Virus record (IMG/VR): IMGVR_UViG_3300048919_000078
Location: 1-34,785 of that record
Strand: one strand, 5' to 3'
Length of the DNA stretch: 34,785 nucleotides
Origin: a virus
Shown piece by piece: positions 24,430 through 31,532 of this stretch (its first letter is position 1; each line of letters opens with the position of its first letter). The notes beneath the pieces were generated by a model that was not told where the DNA came from, ran no database searches, and saw only the letters and a list, made by a program, of their open reading frames with translations. Both the position numbers and the translations under genes were made by a program.

Positions 24430-26124
24430 TCAGAGTTCGTCGGACTCGAACTGCTCCGACTCGCCGTAGTCCTCCAGCGCCTCGTGAATCGCCTCCCAGT
24501 CCTCGTCGGTTTCAGGCATGCGGCGCATTTTGCCCAGCATCTTCATCAGCTTCCGGCGCATCTTCTGCATGATCTTCTTCAGCTTCTCCTGCCCGGCGTC
24601 CTTGTCGTTCAGCGCCGACACCACCTCGCGGTCCTTGGTCTTGTCGCACACGATCAGGAACACGGTGACGCGGTACTTCTGCCCTTGCCTCGACAACCGG
24701 CCGATGAACTGCTGGTACAACTCCAGGCTCCACGGTATGTCGAAGAACACGATGATGTGACCGCCCAGTTGCAGGTTCAGGCCATGACCGCCTGACGCCG
24801 GGTGCATCGCCAGCAGCGGAATCTTCCCATCGTTCCACGGCTTCTTCAGCTTGCCCTCGGCGTCCATGAACTTGATGCCGGGGAAGTGCTTCTTCAGCCG
24901 ATCCTTCGACGACTTGTGGTGGTACGCGACCAAGATGTTTTTGCCCTGCGCCTCTTCGATGATCTGCTTGAGCATGTCGATCTTGTGGTCGTGAATGTGG
25001 TGTACCTTCAGCACCTTCACATGGTCGTCGTCCTCGGTCTGTCCAGGCTCCAGCTTGGTGTCGTACAGCACGCCGGACGCCATCTGCAACAGCTTCTGCG
25101 ACAGTGCCGCCGCCGTGTCCGCTTTCACCACAGTGCCGTCATCCAGCTTCGTCACCATCGTCTGCTCCATCGACAGGTACTTCGCCATCTGGTCAGGCTC
25201 CATGTGGACGACGCGCTGCACGTACAGCGGTTCCTCGCGCTCCAGATAGTCCTTCTCCTTCATGACCAAGCAGATGTCGCTGATCTTTGCGAGGATGGCC
25301 TTCTCCGCGCCCGGCCGCAGCTTCAGCGAGTGGTCGTAGCGGTTCTCGACGAAATACTTCTCGCGGTAGTGCGTGACCTTGCGGCCGAGGCGCGTGCCTT
25401 TGTCGAGCAGGAAGATTTGCGAGAACAGTCCTTCGTAGCCCTCGGTGGCCGGTGTCGCGGTCAGAATGTGCAGGCGCTTGATCGGGTTCGACGGCTGCGT
25501 GCGCACAGACTTCAACGCCTCGAAGCGGCCCGACTTGTGATCCTTGAAGCCGCTGCTCTCGTCGATGATGACCACCTCATACGGCCAGTCCTTGCCGTAG
25601 AAGTCCACCAGCCATTCGATCCAGTCGCGGCTGATGATGTGAATCTGCTTATTCGACAGCGCGGCCTCTTCGCGCAGCTTGATGACGCGGTGCGCCACCA
25701 GTTGATCGGCGTACTTGCCGCGCTCCGTGGGGAACATCTGGCGCTCCAGGCCGTCTTGCAGGCACTGCTTGCGGTACGCCTTCAGGCGCTTGTCCTTGTC
25801 ATCGACGTGGATCACCTGCGGCACGAACGGCGCAAGATGCCGCCACGTCCGAAACTCGTCCGGCCACGTCGTGAGCGCCACCTTCTTCGGCCCGATGATG
25901 AGCACCTTCTTACCGGCGCTGATCTTGAAGTCGTTCAGCAGATCGACGACCAGCGTGGCAGTGCTCACGGTCTTGCCCAGTCCCATGTCGATGAACAGGC
26001 CGCTGTACGGATTGTCGCGCAGGAAGTTGTAGGCGGTCTGCTGGTAGTCGTGCATCGCCTCGCGTTCCAGCTTCACGTCGGTGAACAGCTTGCGGATTTC
26101 CCGCAGTATTGACATATCGCTCAA
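24430..26124 (-). CDS. SNF2-type DEAD/DEAH-box helicase
   Basis: This 564-aa superfamily 2 helicase has motif I MGLGKT (about residues 47-52, in GLFIDMGLGKTVSTATLVV), motif Ia GPKKVALTTWPDEF, motif II IDESSGFK (about 186), motif III LTATPA and motif VI QQFIGRLSRQGQ (about 470). This places it with the SNF2-like phage helicases of replication cassettes. It probably unwinds or remodels DNA at the phage replication fork or recombination intermediates. I take the TTG at 26124 as start because GGAG lies 8 bases before it and it overlaps the VRR-NUC stop as TTGA. An ATG at 26115 is a possible alternative. It is the last gene of the replication operon. Confidence 0.9.
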   Translation of the reverse strand: MSDMSILREIRKLFTDVKLEREAMHDYQQTAYNFLRDNPYSGLFIDMGLGKTVSTATLVVDLLNDFKISAGKKVLIIGPKKVALTTWPDEFRTWRHLAPFVPQVIHVDDKDKRLKAYRKQCLQDGLERQMFPTERGKYADQLVAHRVIKLREEAALSNKQIHIISRDWIEWLVDFYGKDWPYEVVIIDESSGFKDHKSGRFEALKSVRTQPSNPIKRLHILTATPATEGYEGLFSQIFLLDKGTRLGRKVTHYREKYFVENRYDHSLKLRPGAEKAILAKISDICLVMKEKDYLEREEPLYVQRVVHMEPDQMAKYLSMEQTMVTKLDDGTVVKADTAAALSQKLLQMASGVLYDTKLEPGQTEDDDHVKVLKVHHIHDHKIDMLKQIIEEAQGKNILVAYHHKSSKDRLKKHFPGIKFMDAEGKLKKPWNDGKIPLLAMHPASGGHGLNLQLGGHIIVFFDIPWSLELYQQFIGRLSRQGQKYRVTVFLIVCDKTKDREVVSALNDKDAGQEKLKKIMQKMRRKLMKMLGKMRRMPETDEDWEAIHEALEDYGESEQFESDEL

Positions 26125-26423
26125 CGCAAAATCTCCATCGCATCTTCAAGGTTATCGACCACGAACACTTCAACGCCGTGGTCCCGCATTTCTTCGTGAA
26201 CGATAAGCTGGTGTGGTTCCGGCTTCTCGCCCTTCTTCTTCAGTTCCATGAAGATCACCCGGCCGCGCCGCATGCCGATGCGATCTGGTGGACCGTCGTA
26301 GCCGGGCGACACGAACTTCTTCCACCACCATCCGCGCTTCTCCGCATACTTGCGCACGTCCTGCTCCAGTTCCGCCTCCAGCGGGTCCAGGCGCTTCTTC
26401 CTAAGCTTCCACGGTGTCGTCAT
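26121..26423 (-). CDS. VRR-NUC domain nuclease
   Basis: This 100-aa protein is a minimal VRR-NUC (PD-D/ExK superfamily) nuclease. LEAELEQDVRKYAEKRGW leads to GPPDRIGMRRGRVIFMELKK, which holds the catalytic pattern GxPD and ExK (the E and K in FMELKKKGEKP). In phages such proteins often act on branched DNA in replication modules. I start it at the ATG at 26423 because GAGGA lies 5 bases before, and because a longer frame to 26642 runs inside the polymerase gene in another phase. It overlaps the polymerase gene by 23 bases and the helicase start. Confidence 0.9.
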   Translation of the reverse strand: MTTPWKLRKKRLDPLEAELEQDVRKYAEKRGWWWKKFVSPGYDGPPDRIGMRRGRVIFMELKKKGEKPEPHQLIVHEEMRDHGVEVFVVDNLEDAMEILR

Positions 26424-28587
26424 TTTCTTCCTCGTCCACGTAGCCACGTTCTTCCTGACAGGCTTTGCACACACGCATGCCATCAGGTGCTCGCTTGTAT
26501 TCGATCCACGCCTCGCGCACGGTCTTCTCGGCGGTGCGCTGGCACAGCGACTTGCGCGTGGCAAGATCGACGATGTGCGCGGTGCGCTGCTTCGGCAGCG
26601 AGGCCAGCACGTATCCGCTGCGGTTGGCGTTGCGCGGGTCACGCACCGTCAGGCCGATGTCGTTAAGGCGCGCATACGCCTCGCGGATATAGAACTCGTA
26701 GTCGATGTCGTCAGGGAAGTCGTCGGGGAAGTCCAGGCACGGCACCGCACCGGTTGTACCGGCCACGCGCTTCTTCTCTTCGGTGTAGATCGCGTCACGC
26801 TGACCTTCACCGATGTACCAGCGGATCATCTTGCCGAGGTGCGTGCCGTCGCGCAGATACGCGCCCGACTTGCCCACCTGCTTGACGGCCACGAACTCGG
26901 TGATGTCCGCGCAGCGCCGGATGGTGCGCTCGATGTCGGCACCCTTCATCAGATAATCGACCACGGCGGTCGAGCAGATGTCGTAGGTCGGGTCGTGCTT
27001 GTCCTGCAAACCTGCTGGTGCAAACAGACCCTTGCGCTTGGCCTTCTTCACCTCGCCGGTCTTCTCGTCCTTCACCAGCGCGATGTAGCTGTTCACGTCG
27101 CGGCTGTAGACGCCCGCATACTCCACCTCTTCGGTTTGCAGCGAGCAGTCCATTTCCCAGTCGAACACGATGGCGGTGAACAGGCCGTACTTCTCCTTCG
27201 GGATCACGGTCACGATGCCGTCCGTGTTCGCGCTGATGACGTTGAAGCCGACGCCAGCTTTGTGCAGGCGCTCGATCAGCATGAGCAAGCACAGTTGGCC
27301 GGTCAGCGTGGTGGAGATCATCATCTTCGGCGCGTACATAATCGAGTACGGCGAACCGGCCTTGCCGAAGGTGCCGTTATTCACAATCTTGAACGTGCCA
27401 GCGTTGCGGTCGTATTCGATCCAGACTTCTTCCGGCTCGCCCGCGTCCTTCAGCACCTGGGCCTTGAACTTGAACACGTCGCGCTTATCCACCGACTCGC
27501 GGAAGATCGGCGTGAACACACCCTCCAGCGAATCCGGTTCGTACCCGCAGGCCAGCATCAGGCGCGGGTAGTAGGCGCGCACGTCGCGGTCTACGATGAT
27601 CGTGTTCTCGTCTGCGATGAAGCTGCGGCTATGCTCTTTCGAGTGCAGGCCACCGATGCCCATCTTGTAGTCGGTGGTGCCGATGCGCAGCTTGAGGTCT
27701 TTGATGGCCTGCGGCAGTTTGACCACGCCCCAAACCTTCTTCAGCTTTTTGTTGCTGGCGTCGATCACGAAGTCGGTGTTGCACACCACGTCGAGCATAT
27801 CCTGCAACTGCTTCGTCTGGAACTTGATGAATGGTGGCGGGTCGTAGCGGAAGCGCATGCTGCGCACCTTCGGCTTGTCCGGTCGTTCCTCGGTGATGCG
27901 TTCGTACTTAACCTTGAACTGGGCCTCGGCCATCTGTGCATCTGACTTGCTGCGCACGTCGAATTGCAGATCGTTCGACATCCAGGCGCGTGCGGCCAGT
28001 TCCGACTTCAGGCGGCGCTTCAGTTCCGCCGTGGTGGCGAGATCGTTGCCCATGTAGTCGATCACGCGGGCGCGGTCGGTGGTCAGGTTGATCGGCCGGT
28101 CGAACGGGATCGGCGTCTCTTGCAGGCGCTTCATGTTCATGCGAGCGCCGTACTTCTTCAGCGACAGGCGCACGCCGGGAGCCACCTCGAACAAGTCGAT
28201 GTGGTCGAGCCACTTGGGGATAGTGATACCGAAGCGGTCAAGAATCTCCCACGGCATCAGCTTGTTGTCGCCGCGCAGTTTGTTGTCCACGATGATGAAG
28301 TCGTTCAGCTTCTTCAGCATGGCGCACGTCACGCCTTTCTGCATGGCGTAGCAGATCATCGGGATATCGTAGTTGAGGCCGTTGAACGTGTAGATGCGGA
28401 ACCGCTGGAGGATATCGCGCATGTAGGCGCGGTCGAGCACATGGCCGTCGTAGTGCTCCAGCACGACGCGCTTGCCGGTCTCGGTGTTCTCGAACCCGAT
28501 GCACCAGTAGTTCGGGAAGCACTCGGTATCGACCACGGCCTCTTTGCGCTGGATCAGGTAATCAATAATTTCGGTGTCGCGGGGCAT
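26401..28587 (-). CDS. Divergent family B DNA polymerase with 3'-5' exonuclease
   Basis: This is a 728-aa polymerase. Exonuclease motifs are in place: Exo I D20-x-E22, Exo II N69 to Y73-D74 (FNGLNYD), Exo III Y178-x3-D182. In the polymerase part motif A is DRDVRAYYP (D335), motif B K400 to N404 and F407-G408 (KIVNNGTFG), motif C SANTDGIV with D456. The usual DTDS of motif C is NTDG, keeping the second Asp, which is the essential one in related enzymes. It should copy the phage genome with proofreading, working with the DUF2815 SSB and PrimPol-helicase. GGAG precedes the start. The C-terminus has a CKAC pair and an acidic tail. Confidence 0.9.
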   Translation of the reverse strand: MPRDTEIIDYLIQRKEAVVDTECFPNYWCIGFENTETGKRVVLEHYDGHVLDRAYMRDILQRFRIYTFNGLNYDIPMICYAMQKGVTCAMLKKLNDFIIVDNKLRGDNKLMPWEILDRFGITIPKWLDHIDLFEVAPGVRLSLKKYGARMNMKRLQETPIPFDRPINLTTDRARVIDYMGNDLATTAELKRRLKSELAARAWMSNDLQFDVRSKSDAQMAEAQFKVKYERITEERPDKPKVRSMRFRYDPPPFIKFQTKQLQDMLDVVCNTDFVIDASNKKLKKVWGVVKLPQAIKDLKLRIGTTDYKMGIGGLHSKEHSRSFIADENTIIVDRDVRAYYPRLMLACGYEPDSLEGVFTPIFRESVDKRDVFKFKAQVLKDAGEPEEVWIEYDRNAGTFKIVNNGTFGKAGSPYSIMYAPKMMISTTLTGQLCLLMLIERLHKAGVGFNVISANTDGIVTVIPKEKYGLFTAIVFDWEMDCSLQTEEVEYAGVYSRDVNSYIALVKDEKTGEVKKAKRKGLFAPAGLQDKHDPTYDICSTAVVDYLMKGADIERTIRRCADITEFVAVKQVGKSGAYLRDGTHLGKMIRWYIGEGQRDAIYTEEKKRVAGTTGAVPCLDFPDDFPDDIDYEFYIREAYARLNDIGLTVRDPRNANRSGYVLASLPKQRTAHIVDLATRKSLCQRTAEKTVREAWIEYKRAPDGMRVCKACQEERGYVDEEENDDTVEA

Positions 28588-28603
28588 AGTTGCTCCAGAA
28601 ATG

Positions 28604-28637
28604 AACAGACCCGCAGGGTTGAATCTGCGGGCCTGTT
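28604..28637 (-). other. Strong hairpin between SSB and polymerase genes
   Basis: An imperfect inverted repeat with 13-position arms (one mismatch) and an 8-base loop lies between the SSB stop and the polymerase start. In the minus direction it is followed by TTCATTTC, so termination would be partial. It may lower polymerase levels relative to SSB or protect the upstream mRNA. Both are inference. Confidence 0.6.
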
Positions 28638-28651
28638 GATGCTACGTGTTG

Positions 28652-29410
28652 TTACAGGTCGTCGTTGTCATCGTTGCGGCTGCTGCGGCTCGAACGGCTC
28701 GAACGGCTGTCGCCATCGTCGTCCTTGTTGCGGCGGCTCGAACGGCTCGAACGGCTATCGCCATCATCGTCGTCCTTGTTACGGCGGCTCGAACGGCTGC
28801 TGCCGCCGTCGCCTTCGTCCCAGGCTGCGCTGTCGTCGATGCGACCTTCACCGAAGGATTCACCTTCGCCACGGTACTTCACGCCGACCAGACCAGCGTT
28901 GACACGCTTGCCGTAGCCCTTGCCCACCTTGACGCCATCCTGATACCAGACGCGGATCAGAATGTCGCAATAGCAGCCACCGTAGATCAGTTCTTCGATG
29001 CGTTCTTCATCGTCCACTGGGTCCAGCAATTCGCCGTCACCATCGCGCACGCTAGGTCGCTTCGATTCGCGTGCGGAGACGATCATGTGGCCTTCGTACT
29101 CTTCGCGGTCGCCATCATCGCCATTGCGCAGGAAACGACGGTCGGCCGATACTTTGCCGCCCTTGTTTTTTGCGATCAGGTCGTCGATGTACTCTTCCAT
29201 CGCTTCGATAATCTCGCCGTGTGGCTTGCCGTCTTCCAGCATGCCGACGATACCGTAGGAGCCTTTCTTCTTCGGGTCGCCGTTGTCGTCCTTGCCCTTA
29301 TAGGGACGCGCCAGATGCGGGAAAGACACGCGGCAATTATCGATGCGGAAATAGCCATCTTCGTAGATGATGCCGCCCTTGACCTTCTCAACGAGTACCA
29401 AACTTGCCAT
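28652..29410 (-). CDS. Single-stranded DNA-binding protein (DUF2815, Enc34-type)
   Basis: This 252-aa protein has a DUF2815 body (residues about 1-195): RIDNCRVSFPHLARPYKGKD, KKGSYGIVGMLEDGKP, DRRFLRNGDDGDREEYEGHM, then LIRVWYQDGVKVGKGYGKRV. Phage Enc34 has a DUF2815 ssDNA-binding protein of OB-fold type, and this matches that kind. The last about 50 residues are unusual: repeats of SRSSRSSRRNK and DDDGD leading to a final NDDNDDL. The acidic end resembles the partner-binding tips of SSB proteins. AAAGGA lies before the ATG. It lies between DUF2800 and the polymerase in the replication operon. Confidence 0.9.
   Translation of the reverse strand: MASLVLVEKVKGGIIYEDGYFRIDNCRVSFPHLARPYKGKDDNGDPKKKGSYGIVGMLEDGKPHGEIIEAMEEYIDDLIAKNKGGKVSADRRFLRNGDDGDREEYEGHMIVSARESKRPSVRDGDGELLDPVDDEERIEELIYGGCYCDILIRVWYQDGVKVGKGYGKRVNAGLVGVKYRGEGESFGEGRIDDSAAWDEGDGGSSRSSRRNKDDDDGDSRSSRSSRRNKDDDGDSRSSRSSRSSRNDDNDDL
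28686..28798 (-). repeat. Tandem repeat coding the Arg-Ser/Asp tail of the SSB
   Basis: Two imperfect copies (28686-28733, 48 bases; 28734-28784, 51 bases, three bases longer by one Asp codon) and a partial third run in frame through the 3' end of the SSB gene. Each contains the 9-base element CGGCTCGAA repeated. The copies differ by single substitutions, so the array arose by duplication and is still close to its origin. Confidence 0.85.
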
Positions 29411-29435
29411 GATGCTTCCTTTCGGGTTTATGTGA

Positions 29436-29454
29436 TATACGGTTTATACGGTTT
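29436..29454. repeat. Two overlapping TATACGGTTT copies before the SSB gene
   Basis: TATACGGTTT occurs at 29436-29445 and 29445-29454, a 9-base period, in the 50-base gap between DUF2800 and the SSB ribosome site. On the minus strand it reads AAACCGTATA twice. It might be an operator or part of a promoter, but I see no clear -35 element. Confidence 0.6.
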
Positions 29455-29460
29455 CCGCGC

Positions 29461-30753
29461 TCAGTCGTCGAACGCGCCACCGTCTCGGTCGTGAACCGGC
29501 TTGCGTCGGTCCTTGATCGGTACGATGGTTGTCTTACCGGGAGGCTTGAACACCAGACCCTCCAGCAAGTCCGGCAAGTCCTTTCGGGCATGTCCGGCTT
29601 TGGTCAGCAGTTCTTCAACCACTGACGGCGAGGCCATTTCAAGGGTCTCGACATCACCCCTGTCCAGGCCAAGTTCGAGCAGCCGCCGCAGTGCGACTTT
29701 CGGGTGCTTCCACGCCCGATGTGTGCGGCCCTCTACCTGCTTCGTGAGAACAAGTTTCACGTTGTCGTTCGCACGCGATTCCAGTTCTTCCTGCACCTGC
29801 TTGAAGAAGCGGTCAACTGACGGCTTCCAAGTGTGGATTCGTTCAAGCTCGAACGTGGTCAGCGTAGCGGCTTGCGCCAGATTCGCGTCTTCGTTGTTCG
29901 CCAGTTCCTTCTTAAACATGATCATGCGCTTCACGTCCACCGGCTTGTCGCCGGTCGTTACATCACCACCAGCCACGTCGAAGATCACCTTCGCTCGCGC
30001 CGTGCATGTGGACTGCACGCGGCACCACATACACGCTTCCGGCGACGGCGTGCGAGGTGCGCCTTGAACCCACGCTGCCGCTGCGCGGACCTTCACCTTC
30101 TCCGCGAACTCCAGCAGTTCTTCCCGCGTGATCTCCCACACGTCCCAGTTGTCCAGGCGCGGTTGAGCGATCCTGATGATGATGCGCTGGAAGTCGTACA
30201 GCCAATCCCACGCATAGAAGAAGCCCAGCGCGTACAGCATCGCCTGCGTGTTGTCCTCGGCGTACACCCACACGCCCTTGCCCATCTTCAGATCGGTGAT
30301 GACCATGACCTGATATGAGCAGGCTACGTGGTCGGCCGTGCCGCCCTGATTCGGGATCGGCGTCAGCACCGAGAAATCCACCCGCTGTTCAACGAAGTGC
30401 GTACCCTCCAGTCGGCGGCACCACTTCACGTAACGCTCGACGTGATCGACCATCACTTCGTCAACCGTAATAAAAAAGCCCCAGCCTGCGCCATCGACCC
30501 AAAAGGTCTTGTGCAACAGGTGGAGGGGCTTTTTGCCGGACTTCAGCCACTGCTCCCCGACCATGTGGCCCACGGTTCCGTAGGCTGCGTCCTCGCCAGA
30601 TTCATCCGGCGCGAACAGATTGGGGATCAGCGACCCGGCGCAGTTGAGCCACATCTTCGATGCGGACGGCGCGAAGACGGAGTGACCGCCCTGCACCACC
30701 CGCAGCATCGCGTCGCGGATATCCGCGACGGTGAAGATGTGGTGGTCAGACAT
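29461..30753 (-). CDS. DUF2800 protein, PD-(D/E)XK nuclease with Cas4/AddB-like cysteines
   Basis: This 430-aa protein of the DUF2800 family carries a RecB/Cas4-like nuclease core: GTADHVACS (about 139), then VITDLKMGKG with D-x-K (about 153), and the motif Q in EDNTQAMLYALG. Cysteines C38 (WLNCAGS) and a C-terminal C-x2-C-x5-C (CMWCRVQSTC, about 241-250) match the four-cysteine layout that holds a [4Fe-4S] cluster in Cas4 and AddB. Such proteins may process replication or recombination ends. The start overlaps the 135-aa gene stop as TAATG. Inside the gene is a long inverted repeat (30473-30534). Nuclease fold is well supported, iron-sulfur inferred. Confidence 0.85.
   Translation of the reverse strand: MSDHHIFTVADIRDAMLRVVQGGHSVFAPSASKMWLNCAGSLIPNLFAPDESGEDAAYGTVGHMVGEQWLKSGKKPLHLLHKTFWVDGAGWGFFITVDEVMVDHVERYVKWCRRLEGTHFVEQRVDFSVLTPIPNQGGTADHVACSYQVMVITDLKMGKGVWVYAEDNTQAMLYALGFFYAWDWLYDFQRIIIRIAQPRLDNWDVWEITREELLEFAEKVKVRAAAAWVQGAPRTPSPEACMWCRVQSTCTARAKVIFDVAGGDVTTGDKPVDVKRMIMFKKELANNEDANLAQAATLTTFELERIHTWKPSVDRFFKQVQEELESRANDNVKLVLTKQVEGRTHRAWKHPKVALRRLLELGLDRGDVETLEMASPSVVEELLTKAGHARKDLPDLLEGLVFKPPGKTTIVPIKDRRKPVHDRDGGAFDD
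30473..30534. repeat. Intragenic inverted repeat with terminator-like arms
   Basis: AAAAAGCCCC (30473-30482) and GGGGCTTTTT (30525-30534) form perfect 10-base arms with a 42-base loop that itself holds a GACC/GGTC hairpin. It lies inside the DUF2800 coding region, so it may be accidental or an attenuator. Confidence 0.55.
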
Positions 30754-31160
30754 TACAGGTTGTCGTCGTCGCCGCCTTTGCCGCCAGCGTCAGCAGCGTC
30801 CAGCTTTTTGTTGGCGGCTTTGAACAGCGCTTCCAGCAGATCGTCGTCAACTTCGGCCAAGCGCTCGGCTTCGCCCACGTCCTTAATCAGCTTTTTGGCG
30901 ACCGGTGCGCCCAGGTCTTCCTTGACCTTGTTCAGCAGCGCGGTCACGTCTTCGCGGGTGACTTTCTTGGCGCGGGAGGTGGTCTTCTTCTCTTCCGGCT
31001 CGTCGTCGTTGTTTTTCGACGAGGCGCGGGAGCGCGTGGTGGTTTTCTTTTCTTCGGCATCGTCGCCGCCTTTGGCTGGTGCCTTGCCGCCCAGTGCTGC
31101 GGTGTTGGCGATCAGGGCTTCGGTCAGGGCTGCGATGGCTGCGAGGAATTTTTCAAACAT
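30753..31160 (-). CDS. Small replication-operon protein with acidic tip
   Basis: This 135-aa protein starts MFEKFLAAIAALTEALIANT, a hydrophobic amphipathic helix. It continues in a long Lys/Glu/Asp/Thr-rich flexible part, then a helical domain (REDVTALLNKVKEDLGAPVA, about residues 69-88) of a kind I have seen in phage proteins near SSBs. It ends in GGKGGDDDNL. The end is similar to the acidic tip of the neighbouring SSB, which could mean they share a partner or that this protein regulates it. No catalytic motif is visible. It ends in TAATG overlap with DUF2800. Confidence 0.75.
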   Translation of the reverse strand: MFEKFLAAIAALTEALIANTAALGGKAPAKGGDDAEEKKTTTRSRASSKNNDDEPEEKKTTSRAKKVTREDVTALLNKVKEDLGAPVAKKLIKDVGEAERLAEVDDDLLEALFKAANKKLDAADAGGKGGDDDNL

Positions 31161-31175
31161 GGTAAGGCTCCATTT

Positions 31176-31412
31176 TTAAGTTTTGGCAGTAAGGGATTTA
31201 CGCTCGTTGTCTGCCGATTGGCGAGCGTGGGTTTCAAACTCAGGGTCCGACAGGACATCATCCAGCGCTGCCAGCAACCGGTCGAGTCGTTCTACCGATT
31301 CATGGCCTGGATACTCGCGGCGCTGGGTGACTTCCTTTTTCGCATCGACTAGGGCTTTAACGAAGCCTCGACGACGGTTGAACCCGAAACTCGTACTCTC
31401 GAAATCAATCAT
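31176..31412 (-). CDS. Hypothetical protein, first gene of replication operon
   Basis: This 78-aa protein is charged and mostly helical (VERLDRLLAALDDVLSD near the middle), with an N-terminal IDFESTSFGFNRRRGF. I do not recognise it. I chose ATG 31412 because GGAG lies 7 bases before it; GTG at 31415 is only 4 bases from it. It is the first gene after the minus-strand promoter, at 34 bases from the likely transcript start. Confidence 0.65.
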   Translation of the reverse strand: MIDFESTSFGFNRRRGFVKALVDAKKEVTQRREYPGHESVERLDRLLAALDDVLSDPEFETHARQSADNERKSLTAKT

Positions 31413-31453
31413 CACTCTTCTCCGCTATCACACATTTCGCTGCGACGGAGTGA

Positions 31454-31483
31454 ACTATAAACGCCAACATTGTGCAATGTCAA
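31454..31483 (-). promoter_or_regulatory. Sigma70-like promoter for the replication operon
   Basis: On the minus strand TTGACA (31483-31478) is the exact -35 consensus. TATAGT (31459-31454) stands as -10 after an 18-base spacer. A transcript would begin near 31446, about 34 bases before the first ATG at 31412. The palindrome at 31467-31480 covers the spacer and the edge of the -35. Confidence 0.8.
31467..31480. promoter_or_regulatory. Palindromic operator candidate
   Basis: ACATTG-TG-CAATGT is a perfect 6-base-arm inverted repeat. It is placed in the minus promoter spacer and at the -35 of the weaker plus promoter, so binding would block both. GTGCAAT also recurs at 31490-31496, 18 bases away. 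The likely ligand is the HTH protein of 31533-31829 (inference). Confidence 0.6.
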
Positions 31484-31499
31484 CAGTTCGTGCAATAAT
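31470..31499 (+). promoter_or_regulatory. Weak plus-strand promoter candidate
   Basis: AATAAT (31494-31499) matches five of six -10 bases. The -35 candidate TTGTGC (31470-31475) matches only three of six, with an 18-base spacer. It would overlap the minus-strand promoter. A weak -35 suggests need of activation. Confidence 0.45.
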
Positions 31500-31532
31500 T
31501 CTCTAAATTATTTTTCAGGAAGGAGGGTTGTT

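Noticed and set aside
26121-26642. Longer VRR-NUC start at 26642
   Set aside because: The extra 73 residues lie in another frame within the polymerase gene; GAGGA precedes the ATG at 26423.
28686-28798. Possible CRISPR-like array
   Set aside because: The copies are tandem, in frame, without unique spacers, and encode the SSB tail.
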